Source: Parafrigoribacterium mesophilum (lineage in GTDB: Bacteria; Actinomycetota; Actinomycetes; Actinomycetales; Microbacteriaceae). Taken from it: a stretch of 64,000 bases of DNA. This document shows positions 33,944 to 44,885 of the stretch, piece by piece. The DNA lies in NCBI RefSeq assembly GCF_039652555.1, contig NZ_JBDJAF010000007.1, forward strand, positions 19,664 to 83,663, given 5' to 3'. The notes below the pieces were generated by a model. The model was not told the origin of the DNA and made no database searches. It saw nothing but the letters and a program-made list of their open reading frames with translations. The number at the start of each line of letters is the position of its first letter. Positions within the stretch are counted from its first letter, which is position 1. The position numbers were made by a program, and so were the translations under genes.

Positions 33944-34861
33944 TCATGGGCGGATGTGAATGATCGTCTTCCCGGTGCGTCGCTCGGTCGGGTTGAGGGC
34001 AACGACGGCGTCATCGAGTGTCGCGACGTGGCCGATGTTCGTCCGCAGGCGTCCGTCGCGCACCCGCTGCACGATCTCACCAAGTTGAGCACGATCGGAC
34101 TCCACGACGAAATCAACGGCCAGGCCGTTTACGGGCCGTGCCTCGGCCGGCCCGGTGATGGTCACCAGCGTTCCTCCGGCCCGGATCAAGCTCGCGGATC
34201 TCTTCTGAATGTCTCCACCGATGACGTCGAAGACCAGGTCGACTGCGCCGACGTCTTCGAGGGTGTCGCCCGCGAGGTCGACGAACTCGTGCGCGCCGAA
34301 GTCGAGGGCCTTCTGACGATCGGCGGCGCGCCCGGTGCCGATGACGTAGGCGCCGGCTTCGCGCGCGAGTTGCGTGACCATCGTCCCGACCGCGCCAGCC
34401 GCGCCGTGCGCGAGGACGGTCTGCCCCGCCTGGAGGTGGCCGTGCTGGAACAGACCCTGCCAGGCAGTGAGGCCCGAGATCGGCAGGCTCGCGCCCACGA
34501 TGAAGTCGACGTCACCGGGGAGCGGCGCGAGGTTGCGCGCCTCGATCGCCACATACTCCGCCAGGGTGCCGTCACGATGCCAGTCCGAGAGGCCGAACAC
34601 CCGCTGCCCCACCGAGAGACCGGTCGTGCCGTAACCGAGGGCAACAACTTCTCCGGCCAGCTCGTGTCCGAGGATCGACGGCGCTCGGCCATGGTTGGCA
34701 CGATCGGTCCAGGTGGACGGCCATCCCACCTCCGTCGGAACGAATCCCGAGGCGTGTACTTCGACGAGGACGTCGTTGATCGCCGCCGCCGGCTCCGGAC
34801 GACCCTCCAGCATCATCCCGGCTGCTCCCGCGGCCTTGTCTGTCACCACAATCGCCTTCAT
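33944..34861 (-). CDS. NADP-dependent MDR-family oxidoreductase (zinc-free quinone-reductase-like)
   Basis: 305 aa from ATG 34861. MDR layout: N-terminal GroES-like domain (ASGFVPTEVGWPSTW, ILGHELAGEVVALGYG with the GHE motif), Rossmann loop AHGAAGAVGTMVTQLARE (AxGxxG) and the FVVESDRAQLGEIVQRVRDG helix near the C-terminus. The GHE His is present but the usual structural-zinc Cys cluster is not, which places it with quinone oxidoreductase-type enzymes. It probably reduces quinones, enones or aldehydes with NADPH. Head of a possible two-gene unit with the RibD-like gene 44 bp downstream. Confidence 0.85.
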   Translation of the reverse strand: MKAIVVTDKAAGAAGMMLEGRPEPAAAINDVLVEVHASGFVPTEVGWPSTWTDRANHGRAPSILGHELAGEVVALGYGTTGLSVGQRVFGLSDWHRDGTLAEYVAIEARNLAPLPGDVDFIVGASLPISGLTAWQGLFQHGHLQAGQTVLAHGAAGAVGTMVTQLAREAGAYVIGTGRAADRQKALDFGAHEFVDLAGDTLEDVGAVDLVFDVIGGDIQKRSASLIRAGGTLVTITGPAEARPVNGLAVDFVVESDRAQLGEIVQRVRDGRLRTNIGHVATLDDAVVALNPTERRTGKTIIHIRP

Positions 34862-35300
34862 AATGCACCTCACCCTGTCACGTCAGCCCCGCCACGGCGT
34901 GGGCTTCGGCCACCACCTCCGGACGTTGCGCCAGCCGCCACACCCCAGTCGTCCGAACGCCAGCCGGAGGTGATCCACGGAACGGCGCCGCGACCACGCC
35001 CGGTGCAGAACCTAAGGAACACGGTCGTCCCGATCCAGCGCGTGCGCGCGGGCCTGCCTGGGCCATGCCCGTCAGATTAGCCGGATTGTTCCCGCCGCGC
35101 GAGAGCGCGAAGCGTCGAACGTCGCTTCGTGTCAGCGACAGCTGCCGCGCTGCTCTGGAAATCTGCGGACATCACTGATATGAAAGGTGGACGAAGCGAT
35201 GCGACCTCCCACACTCCGTCGGACCTGTTCGGCTCGCCCCGCAGACACCTCATCTACCGAGCGAAGGGGCAAGAACGCGGATGATTGAAAGGAGATCCCG
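34862..35300. other. 439-bp intergenic stretch between divergent genes
   Basis: No gene recognised. A hairpin-capable repeat CGAAGCG (35108-35114) / CGCTTCG (35123-35129) lies about 170 bp before the UGSC-cluster start; the rest should carry the promoters of the MDR gene and the UGSC cluster. Confidence 0.5.
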
Positions 35301-35561
35301 ATGACGGACTCGATTGACAGCACCACAACCATCGATGACGCGCTCGCGAAGTTTCGCGAGATGCTCGCGTCGGATGGCTACCTGCTGAGTTGGTCGGACG
35401 CCGGCGATGAGCGAATCGTCGTCGAGATCGCGGCGGGTGAGGATGCGTGTGCTGACTGCCTGGTCCCGCTTGCCGTGATGGAGCAGATCATGTCGAACGC
35501 TCTGGAGCCGACGCCGTATTCGCTTGACCACGTGGTCTTGCCTGCGGGGAATGCGCACTAG
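35301..35561 (+). CDS. small CxxC protein heading the UGSC cluster
   Basis: 86 aa, ATG with AAAGGAG upstream, so well supported as a gene. The N-terminal half is acidic; the C-terminal part has GEDACADCLVPLAVMEQIMS, with a CxxC (CADC) that could hold metal or act in redox exchange. The pattern of a beta strand (ERIVVEIAAG) followed by CxxC and a helix is reminiscent of the NifU C-terminal fold, but I do not claim it. It precedes a UGSC-family redox protein by 165 bp on the same strand and is probably part of the same unit. Confidence 0.65.
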   Translation: MTDSIDSTTTIDDALAKFREMLASDGYLLSWSDAGDERIVVEIAAGEDACADCLVPLAVMEQIMSNALEPTPYSLDHVVLPAGNAH

Positions 35562-35726
35562 CGTCCGTCCCGAACAGAAATCTGCGGCGGCGGATCTACC
35601 ATGCGCGCGGTCTCCGCGCCCCTGAGCAGGTGCCTTTCCATCTAACGGAACTTCGCTGGGGGAGCCAATTACCCGCATGCCATACTGACGGCACAGCTTC
35701 CGGCCACGACGAAAGGGCATGCCGAG

Positions 35727-36266
35727 ATGGCAATTCAGGAGATGCTGCTTGATCCGACAGGAATGGAAGATCAGGCGACGGACAGTACACTTTCTCCCCG
35801 ACCCGTGAGTCTCAAGGGATTGAGGATCGGTCTTCTCGACAACACCAAGCCCAACGCGACGATGCTGCTCAACGAGATCGCGAAGGAGCTTCAGGAGCAC
35901 TACAGCGCCGGTGAAGCGCGGCTGTATACGAAGGACTACTTCGGCACCCCCCTTAAGCAGCCGCTGCTCGAGCAGATCGTCAATGAGTGCGATGTCGTTG
36001 TGACCGGGGTGGGGGACTGTGGCTCGTGCAGTGCGGCCACCGTGGCCGACGGCATTCTGCTGGAGCGGGCCGGCATGCCGACGGTGAGCATCACCTCGGA
36101 TTCATTTCTGATGTCGGGCCAAGCGATGGCCGCAGTGCAGCGGTTTCCCGGGTTCGACTTCTACGCGGTGGAGCACCCGTTTGCCAGCCTGAGCGCCGGT
36201 GAGGTGCGCGAGCGCGCGCTGACTGCGCTGCCCGAAGTACTGCGGATTCTGGGTGTGGAAGGCTGA
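35727..36266 (+). CDS. UGSC-family (Cys homologue of selenoprotein) redox protein
   Basis: 179 aa. The signature is DVVVTGVGDCGSCSAATVAD (about residues 88-107): CGSC is the cysteine form of the UGSC motif that names this family, where the first position is selenocysteine in some marine bacteria. The surrounding fold alternates strands and helices (LRIGLLDNTKPNATMLLNEI at the start). The CxxC-like pair suggests redox or metal/organometal chemistry; biochemical function is unknown. The next gene starts 1 bp after its stop, so they are cotranscribed. No SECIS-type reading is needed because a Cys codon is present. Confidence 0.8.
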   Translation: MAIQEMLLDPTGMEDQATDSTLSPRPVSLKGLRIGLLDNTKPNATMLLNEIAKELQEHYSAGEARLYTKDYFGTPLKQPLLEQIVNECDVVVTGVGDCGSCSAATVADGILLERAGMPTVSITSDSFLMSGQAMAAVQRFPGFDFYAVEHPFASLSAGEVRERALTALPEVLRILGVEG

Positions 36267-36267
36267 G

Positions 36268-37386
36268 ATGACAACGACGACGGTGAATGAAGCGGTACTG
36301 CCCGAGGCCGAGGCCGACCAGTTTCGCGAGGTTCTGGAGTACTACTGGGACAAGGAGTGGACCGACGGACTTCCGGTAGTACCGGTCACCGAGGGGTATG
36401 TAGCCCGGTTCCTGGCCACGGTCGACCGCGATCCAGACGAGGCCCTCTTCACGATCACCCACCTCAATCGCCAGCTCACCGTTCGGCTCGCCGCGATCAA
36501 CGCGGCGATGGCGGGCTGCAAGCCGGAGTACTTCCCGGTCGTGGTCGCAGCATGGGAGGCGATCGCCAAGGAGCCGCATCCGGTGCGCGGTATCTGGCAG
36601 AGCACCACGGGTACCGCCCCCTTCCTGGTCGTGAACGGTCCCATTCGAGGCGAGATCGAACTCAACAGCCAGGGCAACATCTTCGGCTCCGGTTTCCGGG
36701 CGAACGCCACCATCGGTCGGGCGATCCGGCTCGGGTGCATCAACGTGTTCGGCCTGCGTCCGCACAAACTCGACCAGGCGACGCAGGGCACCCCCGCGAA
36801 GTACTCGTCGTGCATCGCGGAGAACGAGGAGCAGAGCCCGTGGGCGCCGCTGCACACCGAATACGGGTTCGATGCGTCGGAGAGCGTCGTGACGGCCTAT
36901 GTGATCCGGTCGGTGATGCACATCGAAGCGCGCCACACCTCGGATCCAGAGCAGCTCGCCCTAGATTTTGCCGACACCATCCGTCGTACCGGCGCCCTCA
37001 TCCATGAGTACACGAGTGCGCTACTGGTGCTGGTGCCTGAGCACGCCGAGCTCTTTGCCTCGGCGGGCTGGAGCAAGGATGACCTGCGCAACTTCGTCTT
37101 CGAACAGGCGACGCGGTCTCGCTCGGAACTGGTGGCCGTGGGCAAGGATGCGCTCTCGCACAAGACCCGGTGGCGGCTACCCTCGAGCCACCCCGACTCC
37201 ATGCCCGATACCGCCAGCGCCTCCGACGAGCCGGACACCATTCGCGTGCTCAGCCACCCGACCTCCATCCAGGTCATGGTCGCCGGAGCCAACAACGCGG
37301 GTGTGTCCGCCGTGGTCGAAATCTTCACTCTCAACCCGCCGCGGGAATTGCCGTTTTCGTACAGCAAGATCGAAGCCGCGAAGTAG
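36268..37386 (+). CDS. UGSC-cluster partner protein, unknown function
   Basis: 372 aa from ATG 36268, GGAAGG upstream; the start lies 1 bp after the UGSC gene. N-terminal EYYWDKEWTDGLPVVPVTEG is a well-conserved-looking opening; then AINAAMAGCKPEYFPVVVAA (single Cys), STTGTAPFLVVNGPI, NSQGNIFGSGFRANATIGRA and INVFGLRPHKLD, and the C-terminal SIQVMVAGANNAGVSAVVEI. I recognise it as the partner that accompanies UGSC proteins, without a known activity. The Gly-rich N-S-Q-G-N-x-F-G-S-G loop could bind phosphate or a cofactor. No signal peptide, so cytosolic. Confidence 0.7.
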   Translation: MTTTTVNEAVLPEAEADQFREVLEYYWDKEWTDGLPVVPVTEGYVARFLATVDRDPDEALFTITHLNRQLTVRLAAINAAMAGCKPEYFPVVVAAWEAIAKEPHPVRGIWQSTTGTAPFLVVNGPIRGEIELNSQGNIFGSGFRANATIGRAIRLGCINVFGLRPHKLDQATQGTPAKYSSCIAENEEQSPWAPLHTEYGFDASESVVTAYVIRSVMHIEARHTSDPEQLALDFADTIRRTGALIHEYTSALLVLVPEHAELFASAGWSKDDLRNFVFEQATRSRSELVAVGKDALSHKTRWRLPSSHPDSMPDTASASDEPDTIRVLSHPTSIQVMVAGANNAGVSAVVEIFTLNPPRELPFSYSKIEAAK

Positions 37387-37447
37387 TCAGTACGGCGTCA
37401 GCGCGTCACTCTCGTCGCGCCAGTAGCCGACGTGCGAGGACGCCGGT

Positions 37448-38710
37448 CTAGGGAACTTTCCGGCCGCGTGTGATGGTGAGCGGAAGCGTCGCCAGCGAAA
37501 TGGCGGCGGCCACGAGAAGAGCGACCGGGAACGAGAACCCGGTCGCGATCGCCCCGACGAGCACCGACCCGATCCCCATTCCCGCATCGAATCCCACGTT
37601 CCACACGGCGCTCGCCGCGCCGTATTCAGGTCGGCGTGCGACCGCCAGCGCGAGCAGCAGCGTGAGGTTTTGCAGCCCGCCGTAGGCAACACCGACGAGA
37701 GCCATGGCGCCCAGGAACAGGAACACCTGCGTGTCACCCCGGTTCTGCACGGCGAGCGCCGTGAGCCCGAGCCCGATGACGGTGAGCAGCACCAGCGGCC
37801 ACAGAAACCGGGCAATGCCGTGCCGATCGGCGAGGGTTCCAATACGCCACCGGCTGACCGCGGCGGTCACCGTCAGCAGCACCAGCCCACCCGCCGTCGC
37901 CAGCGGTGAGGAACTCATCTGCGGGGCAAACGTGATGAGCGCCCCACCCGCGAGTGTCACGCCGACCAGGAGCAGCGTGGGGCGCGCCAGCCGAATGGCG
38001 AGCCGTCGCCGCGGCCCGTCGCCGGATGACGCGGGTCGCTCCACGCCATCGCCGTCAGTGCTGTCGCCATCACGACGTTGCTGCTCCGCTTCCCGATCGC
38101 GCAGTGCACGGGAGAGCCGGGGGGCGGCAACAACACCGAGGATCGATAGGGCACCGAGCGCGAACACTATCCAATAGCCGACCGTGTCGACGAGCCAGGG
38201 CCCCGCGGGGAGCAGGACAACTTGTGGGATGGCGATTGCTGCGCCATACGCGCCGATCGCGGCCCCGTGACGTGACGGCGGAACCAGGTGGGCGACCGCG
38301 GTGGACCCGGTGACGGTGAGAACTCCGAATCCGAGGCCACGCAGCACGGAGAGCAGCAGTATCCAGTCGAGTTGGTCGGACACCAAGTGCAACAGCGATG
38401 GTGCGCCCATGAACACCAGGCCGGCCGCGAGGATCCGACCGGTGCCGAATCGGCGTAGTAACCACGGCACAAACGGCTGCGTCAGTATGGTGGCGAGCAG
38501 CAGGATCCCGTTGACAAGCCCCGCCCCGGCTTCATCGGAACCGCCATACACGGCCCACAGCGGCGATACCGGCAGCAGGGCCGCATAGCCGGCGAACCCG
38601 GCAGCGGTGAGTGCCAGCAGCGCCGGCATTCCAGGCTCGCGCCACACCGGGATCTGGGTCGATGGTTCAGGTCGGCTCACGCTGTCCAACTCTATTGGTT
38701 GGGCCCGCAC
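37448..38710 (-). CDS. MFS transporter
   Basis: 420 aa, GTG start (a later ATG at residue 28 is possible). Twelve hydrophobic segments, beginning MPALLALTAAGFAGYAALLP; the loop 2-3 motif is LLRRFGTGRILAAG and the cytoplasmic central loop is charged and disordered (REAEQQRRDGDSTDGDGVER). It is an exporter-type sugar-phosphate/drug facilitator by general appearance; substrate unknown. It converges on the UGSC partner gene with 61 bp between. Confidence 0.85.
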   Translation of the reverse strand: MRAQPIELDSVSRPEPSTQIPVWREPGMPALLALTAAGFAGYAALLPVSPLWAVYGGSDEAGAGLVNGILLLATILTQPFVPWLLRRFGTGRILAAGLVFMGAPSLLHLVSDQLDWILLLSVLRGLGFGVLTVTGSTAVAHLVPPSRHGAAIGAYGAAIAIPQVVLLPAGPWLVDTVGYWIVFALGALSILGVVAAPRLSRALRDREAEQQRRDGDSTDGDGVERPASSGDGPRRRLAIRLARPTLLLVGVTLAGGALITFAPQMSSSPLATAGGLVLLTVTAAVSRWRIGTLADRHGIARFLWPLVLLTVIGLGLTALAVQNRGDTQVFLFLGAMALVGVAYGGLQNLTLLLALAVARRPEYGAASAVWNVGFDAGMGIGSVLVGAIATGFSFPVALLVAAAISLATLPLTITRGRKVP

Positions 38711-38767
38711 GCTAGTTTGCGGCGATGAGGCGCATAATCAGATCCGGACAACTCGGGGAGATCGTGG

Positions 38768-40090
38768 ATGGTGTCGCTGTTGGACGTCGATATCCTGGCG
38801 GGCCCGATGCTGTACGTCGTCTACGGAATCGCCGCGGCACTGGTCATCCTCGCGGCGAGCGGAGTGTTCGGCCTGCTCGGGAGCAGGCGCGTCTGGGTTG
38901 TGCGGACCAGCGCCGCGGCAGTCCTCGGCGCGGCCACCGGGCTGGTGCTGTCGTGGTTGATCGCGGATGTCTGGAACACCTTCGGGGCGCCGGTGTCTGC
39001 CGGAACACGAGCCTGGGGCTGCGCCACTTTGGCCGGAATCGCGGTGGCAATCAATGCGTTCTGGCGCACCCGCTGGTGGACCAAGGTCACCGCGGCGGTC
39101 ACGGTGGTGTCGGTCCTCGTCGCCGGCTTGCTGGGCATCAATGCCGACATTGGTCAGTATCACTCCCTGCGGGCCGTCTTCTCGACGCAGATTCGACCGA
39201 TCGCGTTGCCTCCGAAACCAGCCGCTTCACGGGCACCGTTGCCGGAGGCCCGGCCGCTGTGGCAATCCTGGAAGCCACCAGCGAATATGCCGGCGAGTGG
39301 GCGGCTGGGTGCCGTGAGCATCCCAGGGGTGGTTTCGAAGTTTCCTGCTCGGCAAGCCGTGCTGTACCTTCCTCCGGCGGCACTGGTAGCGGACGCGCCG
39401 CCACTTCCGGTGGTGATCGTCTTATCCGGTCAACCCGGGCAACCGATGAACGACTTCCAATCGGCGAATCTGCACCCGATGCTCGAGGCCTTCCAGCGGG
39501 CCCACAACGGCTTGGCCCCTATCGTGATCGCCCCGGACCAATTGGGAACGCCGTTCGCTAATCCGATGTGCGTGGATTCTCGCCTGGGCAACTCGGCCGA
39601 GTACCTGACCGTCGACGTTCCGGCGTGGATCCGGAGCCACCTGCACGTGCTGCCGGGTGCCGCATCCTGGGCTATCGGCGGATTCTCGCAAGGGGGCACC
39701 TGTGCCATTCAACTGGGGGCAGCGCATCCAGAGCTGTTCGGCGCCATCCTGGACGTGTCCGGCGAACTCGTGCCCCGCAACGGCAGTCCACAGCACACCA
39801 TCGCGGTCGGTTTCGGCGGGAACGCTGCCGCATACCAGCGCGCGAAACCGGTGAACATCCTCGCTGCCCATGCACCGTACGCAGACATGACCGCAATATT
39901 CGGGGTCGGTCAGACGGATGCTCGTTACACCGCCTGGGCACGCCAGGTGGCGAAGGCGGCCGCGACCGCGGGAATGACCACCACGTTCATCGTCGCGCCC
40001 GGCACCGGCCATGATTGGCACACCGCGTCGTATGTGCTGGCAGCCGGCATGCGCATCCTCTGCGCGAAGTTCGGACTTGCCCGGTCATGA
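38768..40090 (+). CDS. membrane-anchored esterase paired with aminoacyl-PG synthase
   Basis: 440 aa; ATG with GGGGAG 8 bases upstream. Four membrane segments fill the first ~130 residues (MLYVVYGIAAALVILAASGV and three more), followed by an extracytoplasmic alpha/beta hydrolase domain of the esterase-D type: VVIVLSGQPGQPMND, IVIAPDQLGTPFANP, nucleophile elbow AIGGFSQGGTCA (GxSxG at about residue 305) and the C-terminal His in PGTGHDWHTASY. Its ATGA overlaps the start of an MprF-like synthase gene. In actinobacteria and enterococci such hydrolases (AhyD type) remove the amino acid from aminoacyl-phosphatidylglycerol, so the pair probably sets the level of charged lipid at the membrane. Confidence 0.82.
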   Translation: MVSLLDVDILAGPMLYVVYGIAAALVILAASGVFGLLGSRRVWVVRTSAAAVLGAATGLVLSWLIADVWNTFGAPVSAGTRAWGCATLAGIAVAINAFWRTRWWTKVTAAVTVVSVLVAGLLGINADIGQYHSLRAVFSTQIRPIALPPKPAASRAPLPEARPLWQSWKPPANMPASGRLGAVSIPGVVSKFPARQAVLYLPPAALVADAPPLPVVIVLSGQPGQPMNDFQSANLHPMLEAFQRAHNGLAPIVIAPDQLGTPFANPMCVDSRLGNSAEYLTVDVPAWIRSHLHVLPGAASWAIGGFSQGGTCAIQLGAAHPELFGAILDVSGELVPRNGSPQHTIAVGFGGNAAAYQRAKPVNILAAHAPYADMTAIFGVGQTDARYTAWARQVAKAAATAGMTTTFIVAPGTGHDWHTASYVLAAGMRILCAKFGLARS

Positions 40091-42564
40091 TCGACATTGT
40101 TCTGCGGTACCTGCGACGGATTCCGGTGGCCCTCGGGTTGGCAGGCCTCACCGTCGCCGTTGCCATAGCGACCGGCGGGTTCGCCCGAGGCCCGCTGCCA
40201 CGGGTTCGAGAGCAGTTCGGCACCGGACTGGATCCGTTCCTGGAGCACCACAATTATTTTTCGCCGATCACCTCGGTCTTTCTGGTCAGGGGGATCGGTG
40301 AGCTGATCGTCGTCGCCGTCGGCATTGTGATCCTGGTCGGCCTCGCCGAGCGGTTGATGGGCTGGTGGCGCACCCTGATCGTGTACCTGGTGAGTGCGGT
40401 GGTTGGGGCCGCGGCCGGGATCGGGCTGCAAGCCCTGGGCCTGGACTTTCACGAACTCTGGTCGATGGGTGTCAGGGACTTGACCACGCTGGACCCGTTC
40501 ACTCCGATCGCTGGGGCCGTCATGGCAGGCAGCGCCTTCGCCGGACCGCTGTGGCGTCGCCGGATCCGCGTGCTCGGCTTCTCGATCCTGATCATGTTCC
40601 TGCTGTACTCCGGCCAGCCGGGGGACCTTTTCCGACTCCTCGGCGCGCTGGTGGGGTTCCTGCTCGGCGTGCTGATGTCACCGGGAAAACCGCAGTTGCG
40701 ATGGCAGCGCAGTTCCCACAGCGAGACCCGCGGCCTTCTCGCCGCCGTGCTGGTCATCACCGCGGTCGGTCCGCTGATCACGGTGTTCTCGCGCGCCAAA
40801 TTCGGGCCGCTGCATTCGCTCGGCCTGCTCTTCCGGGACGTGTTGCCGCGGCTTGGGACCGTCACCCAGCAGTGCCGGCTCGACCTGCGCACCAACACGT
40901 GTCTGCGCGATATTGCGCTTGCCCGGTTGGACGGACCGGGTCCCGTGTTGCTGACCCTCCTGCCCCTGCTGGTCCTACTGATCGCCGCGTGGGGCATCCT
41001 GCAGGGCAAGCGCTTCGCCGCGTGGCTGGCGATCGGCGTCAATCTCCTGCTGGCGGTATTGGCCGGCTACTTCTATGGCTTCATCCGGCTGTCCGGCATG
41101 CCGTTCGCGGTGGTGAGTTCGCGTGGCCCGCTGGAGGCGACCATCGAATTGGTCGTCTCGGTGCTCGTCCCGTTCGTCGTGGCATTACTCATTTTCGCGA
41201 ACATCCGTCACCTCACCGTGTCGGTCGCCCGCCGGCTCGTGGTGAACTATCTTCTGGCAGTCGCCGGCGCGTTCGCACTGTTGTCGAGCGTGTATCTCGT
41301 GCTCGGGTCGCTCACCCGGGATCAGTTCCGACCCGGAATTTCGATCGATGAATTGATCACCGATCTGCCGCAACGATTCGTGCCGGTCGGCTTCCTCGGT
41401 GTGGAACGGATCCAGTTCGTGCCGACAGGCACGATCCCACGGCTGTTGTACCAGTGGATCGGCCCGGCGTTCTGGCTGGTAGTTCTTATCGGCGCGATCG
41501 CACTGACGGCATCGGTGTTCGACCACAGCCGGGCCGAAGACCGGGACCGCGCCCGGGATCTGTTGGAGCGCGCCGGCGGCGGCTCCCTCGGATTCATGAC
41601 CACCTGGTCCGGCAATCGCTGGTGGTTCACCGACGACGGCGCAGCTGCGGTGGCGTATCGGGTCGTGAACGGCGTCGCCATCACGACCTCGGAACCGTTG
41701 TGCACCGTGGACCGGAGGGATGCCACCGTGCGGCAGTTCGCGACGTTCTGCGACGACAACGGATGGATCCCGGTGTTCTACAGTGTCCACGAGGAGTTCA
41801 GGCACATCTTCGCCGCAATGGGGTGGAGCGTGATGGTGGTCGGAGAAGAGACCGTGTTAAGACCGGCGACGTGGTCCATGAAGGGCCGCAAATGGCAAGA
41901 CATCCGAAGCTCCATCAATCGGGCTGAGCGCAGCGGCATCCGGGCCGAATGGACGAGTTATACCAGGCTGCCGTTGCACATGTCGAGTCAGATCGAGGAG
42001 ATCTCGGAGCAGTGGGTGGCAGAAAAAGGCCTCCCCGAACTCGGTTTCACGCTCGGCGGGCTGGACGAGCTGAAAGACCGCGACGTAGCCATCATGCTCG
42101 CGGTCGGCCCGGACGATTGGATCGAAGCGGTCACCAGCTGGATGCCATGCTACCGAAACGGCGAGGTCATCGGATGGACGCTCGACTTCATGCGCCGCCG
42201 CCCCGAGAGCATGAGTGGTGTCATGGAATTTCTCATCGCGTCCTCCGTGATTCACATGCAGACCCGCGAGATCGAGTTCATGAGCCTGTCGGCCGTCCCA
42301 CTCGCGCAAGAGGGACGGCCCTCCAACGACCGCGACAATGGAATGACACGATTGCTCGCCTTTATTGGGGCAGCTTTGGAGCCGGTGTATGGATTCCAGT
42401 CACTCCTGCGGTTCAAACAGAAGTTTCAACCGGAGTACCGGCCGCTGTTCATGGCATACGCCGACCCGTTCACCCTGCCGGCCATCGGCACAGCTATCGC
42501 TCGCGCCTATCTGCCGACCATGTCGATGAGCGCGACACTGCGCTTCATGCGCAACCTGAGATAG
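40087..42564 (+). CDS. phosphatidylglycerol aminoacyltransferase-like protein (MprF/aPGS family, DUF2156)
   Basis: 825 aa, starting at ATG 40087 inside the ATGA overlap. The N-terminal half has about ten hydrophobic segments, the first six rhomboid-like; the C-terminal ~330 residues form the cytosolic GNAT-type DUF2156 synthase domain: GGGSLGFMTTWSGNRWWFTD, GWIPVFYSVHEEFRHIFAAM, MKGRKWQDIRSSINRAERSG (the RKWQDxRxxxxRA block) and EIEFMSLSAVPLAQ. It transfers an amino acid from aminoacyl-tRNA to phosphatidylglycerol, altering surface charge and antimicrobial peptide resistance; which amino acid cannot be read from sequence. Partner of the upstream hydrolase. Confidence 0.85.
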   Translation: MIDIVLRYLRRIPVALGLAGLTVAVAIATGGFARGPLPRVREQFGTGLDPFLEHHNYFSPITSVFLVRGIGELIVVAVGIVILVGLAERLMGWWRTLIVYLVSAVVGAAAGIGLQALGLDFHELWSMGVRDLTTLDPFTPIAGAVMAGSAFAGPLWRRRIRVLGFSILIMFLLYSGQPGDLFRLLGALVGFLLGVLMSPGKPQLRWQRSSHSETRGLLAAVLVITAVGPLITVFSRAKFGPLHSLGLLFRDVLPRLGTVTQQCRLDLRTNTCLRDIALARLDGPGPVLLTLLPLLVLLIAAWGILQGKRFAAWLAIGVNLLLAVLAGYFYGFIRLSGMPFAVVSSRGPLEATIELVVSVLVPFVVALLIFANIRHLTVSVARRLVVNYLLAVAGAFALLSSVYLVLGSLTRDQFRPGISIDELITDLPQRFVPVGFLGVERIQFVPTGTIPRLLYQWIGPAFWLVVLIGAIALTASVFDHSRAEDRDRARDLLERAGGGSLGFMTTWSGNRWWFTDDGAAAVAYRVVNGVAITTSEPLCTVDRRDATVRQFATFCDDNGWIPVFYSVHEEFRHIFAAMGWSVMVVGEETVLRPATWSMKGRKWQDIRSSINRAERSGIRAEWTSYTRLPLHMSSQIEEISEQWVAEKGLPELGFTLGGLDELKDRDVAIMLAVGPDDWIEAVTSWMPCYRNGEVIGWTLDFMRRRPESMSGVMEFLIASSVIHMQTREIEFMSLSAVPLAQEGRPSNDRDNGMTRLLAFIGAALEPVYGFQSLLRFKQKFQPEYRPLFMAYADPFTLPAIGTAIARAYLPTMSMSATLRFMRNLR

Positions 42565-42622
42565 GGCGTCCTTCGCCAGCTGCGGTAATACAGGTACACA
42601 ATGAAGTGAGGAAGGTTGGTGC

Positions 42623-42991
42623 GTGGCGATGGGAACGACGGAATTGGGCGGACAGGCACAGCGGATGCAGAAGGCGTTGTCTCCGGTACTGGTGATCGGA
42701 CCCGATTTTCTCGCCGGCCGATGTGACGCCGACGACATGGCGCACACCATGGTGCAGGCGGTGCAGGAGTTCGTCGACGGCGAGCGGGCGCGCCAGCAGG
42801 GTAGCGTGCCGTCCGACGCGGATGCTGCGCCGGCTCCGGTGAGTAAGACGCCCCCAGAACTCCAAGCCGCGCTGGCCGAGATCTACACCTGCGGGTCGGG
42901 ATACCTCGCCGACCGCTGCGACTCCGACTGCGTGGCGCGCACGATGGTGCAGATCATGGACGAATTCGGCGACCTGGCCCCGGCGCGCTGA
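42623..42991 (+). CDS. small protein with internal duplication, unknown function
   Basis: 122 aa; GTG at 42623 behind GAGGAAGG (an ATG two codons later is possible). Two similar ~25-residue blocks are visible: PDFLAGRCDADDMAHTMVQ (about residues 27-45) and SGYLADRCDSDCVARTMVQ (about 92-110), each followed by an acidic xxxEF helix, joined by an Ala/Pro linker. The conserved core is L-A-x-R-C-D-x-D-x-x-A-x-TMVQ. I recognise no family. A strong hairpin follows immediately, so it is a single-gene transcript. Confidence 0.65.
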   Translation: MAMGTTELGGQAQRMQKALSPVLVIGPDFLAGRCDADDMAHTMVQAVQEFVDGERARQQGSVPSDADAAPAPVSKTPPELQAALAEIYTCGSGYLADRCDSDCVARTMVQIMDEFGDLAPAR

Positions 42992-42993
42992 AA

Positions 42994-43023
42994 GCGGGGG
43001 CAGAGTCCCCCGCCCCCGATTTT
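42994..43023 (+). terminator. Rho-independent terminator
   Basis: GCGGGGG (42994-43000) and CCCCCGC (43007-43013) with a 6-nt loop, followed by a C-rich tract and TTTT; directly after the stop of the duplicated-motif protein. Confidence 0.75.
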
Positions 43024-43151
43024 GCCGTTGACGTTGTCCGTGCAAGGCTTGTCCGGTGCTGCGGATGCAGAGCAAAACTTCAGTGTCGTTGATGCCCTCC
43101 GCAGTCCATCGATAAGCGCCGGGGCCGGCCACCACCAACCACGGAGAAACG

Positions 43152-44881
<1,730 letters not shown>

Positions 44882-44885
<4 letters not shown>

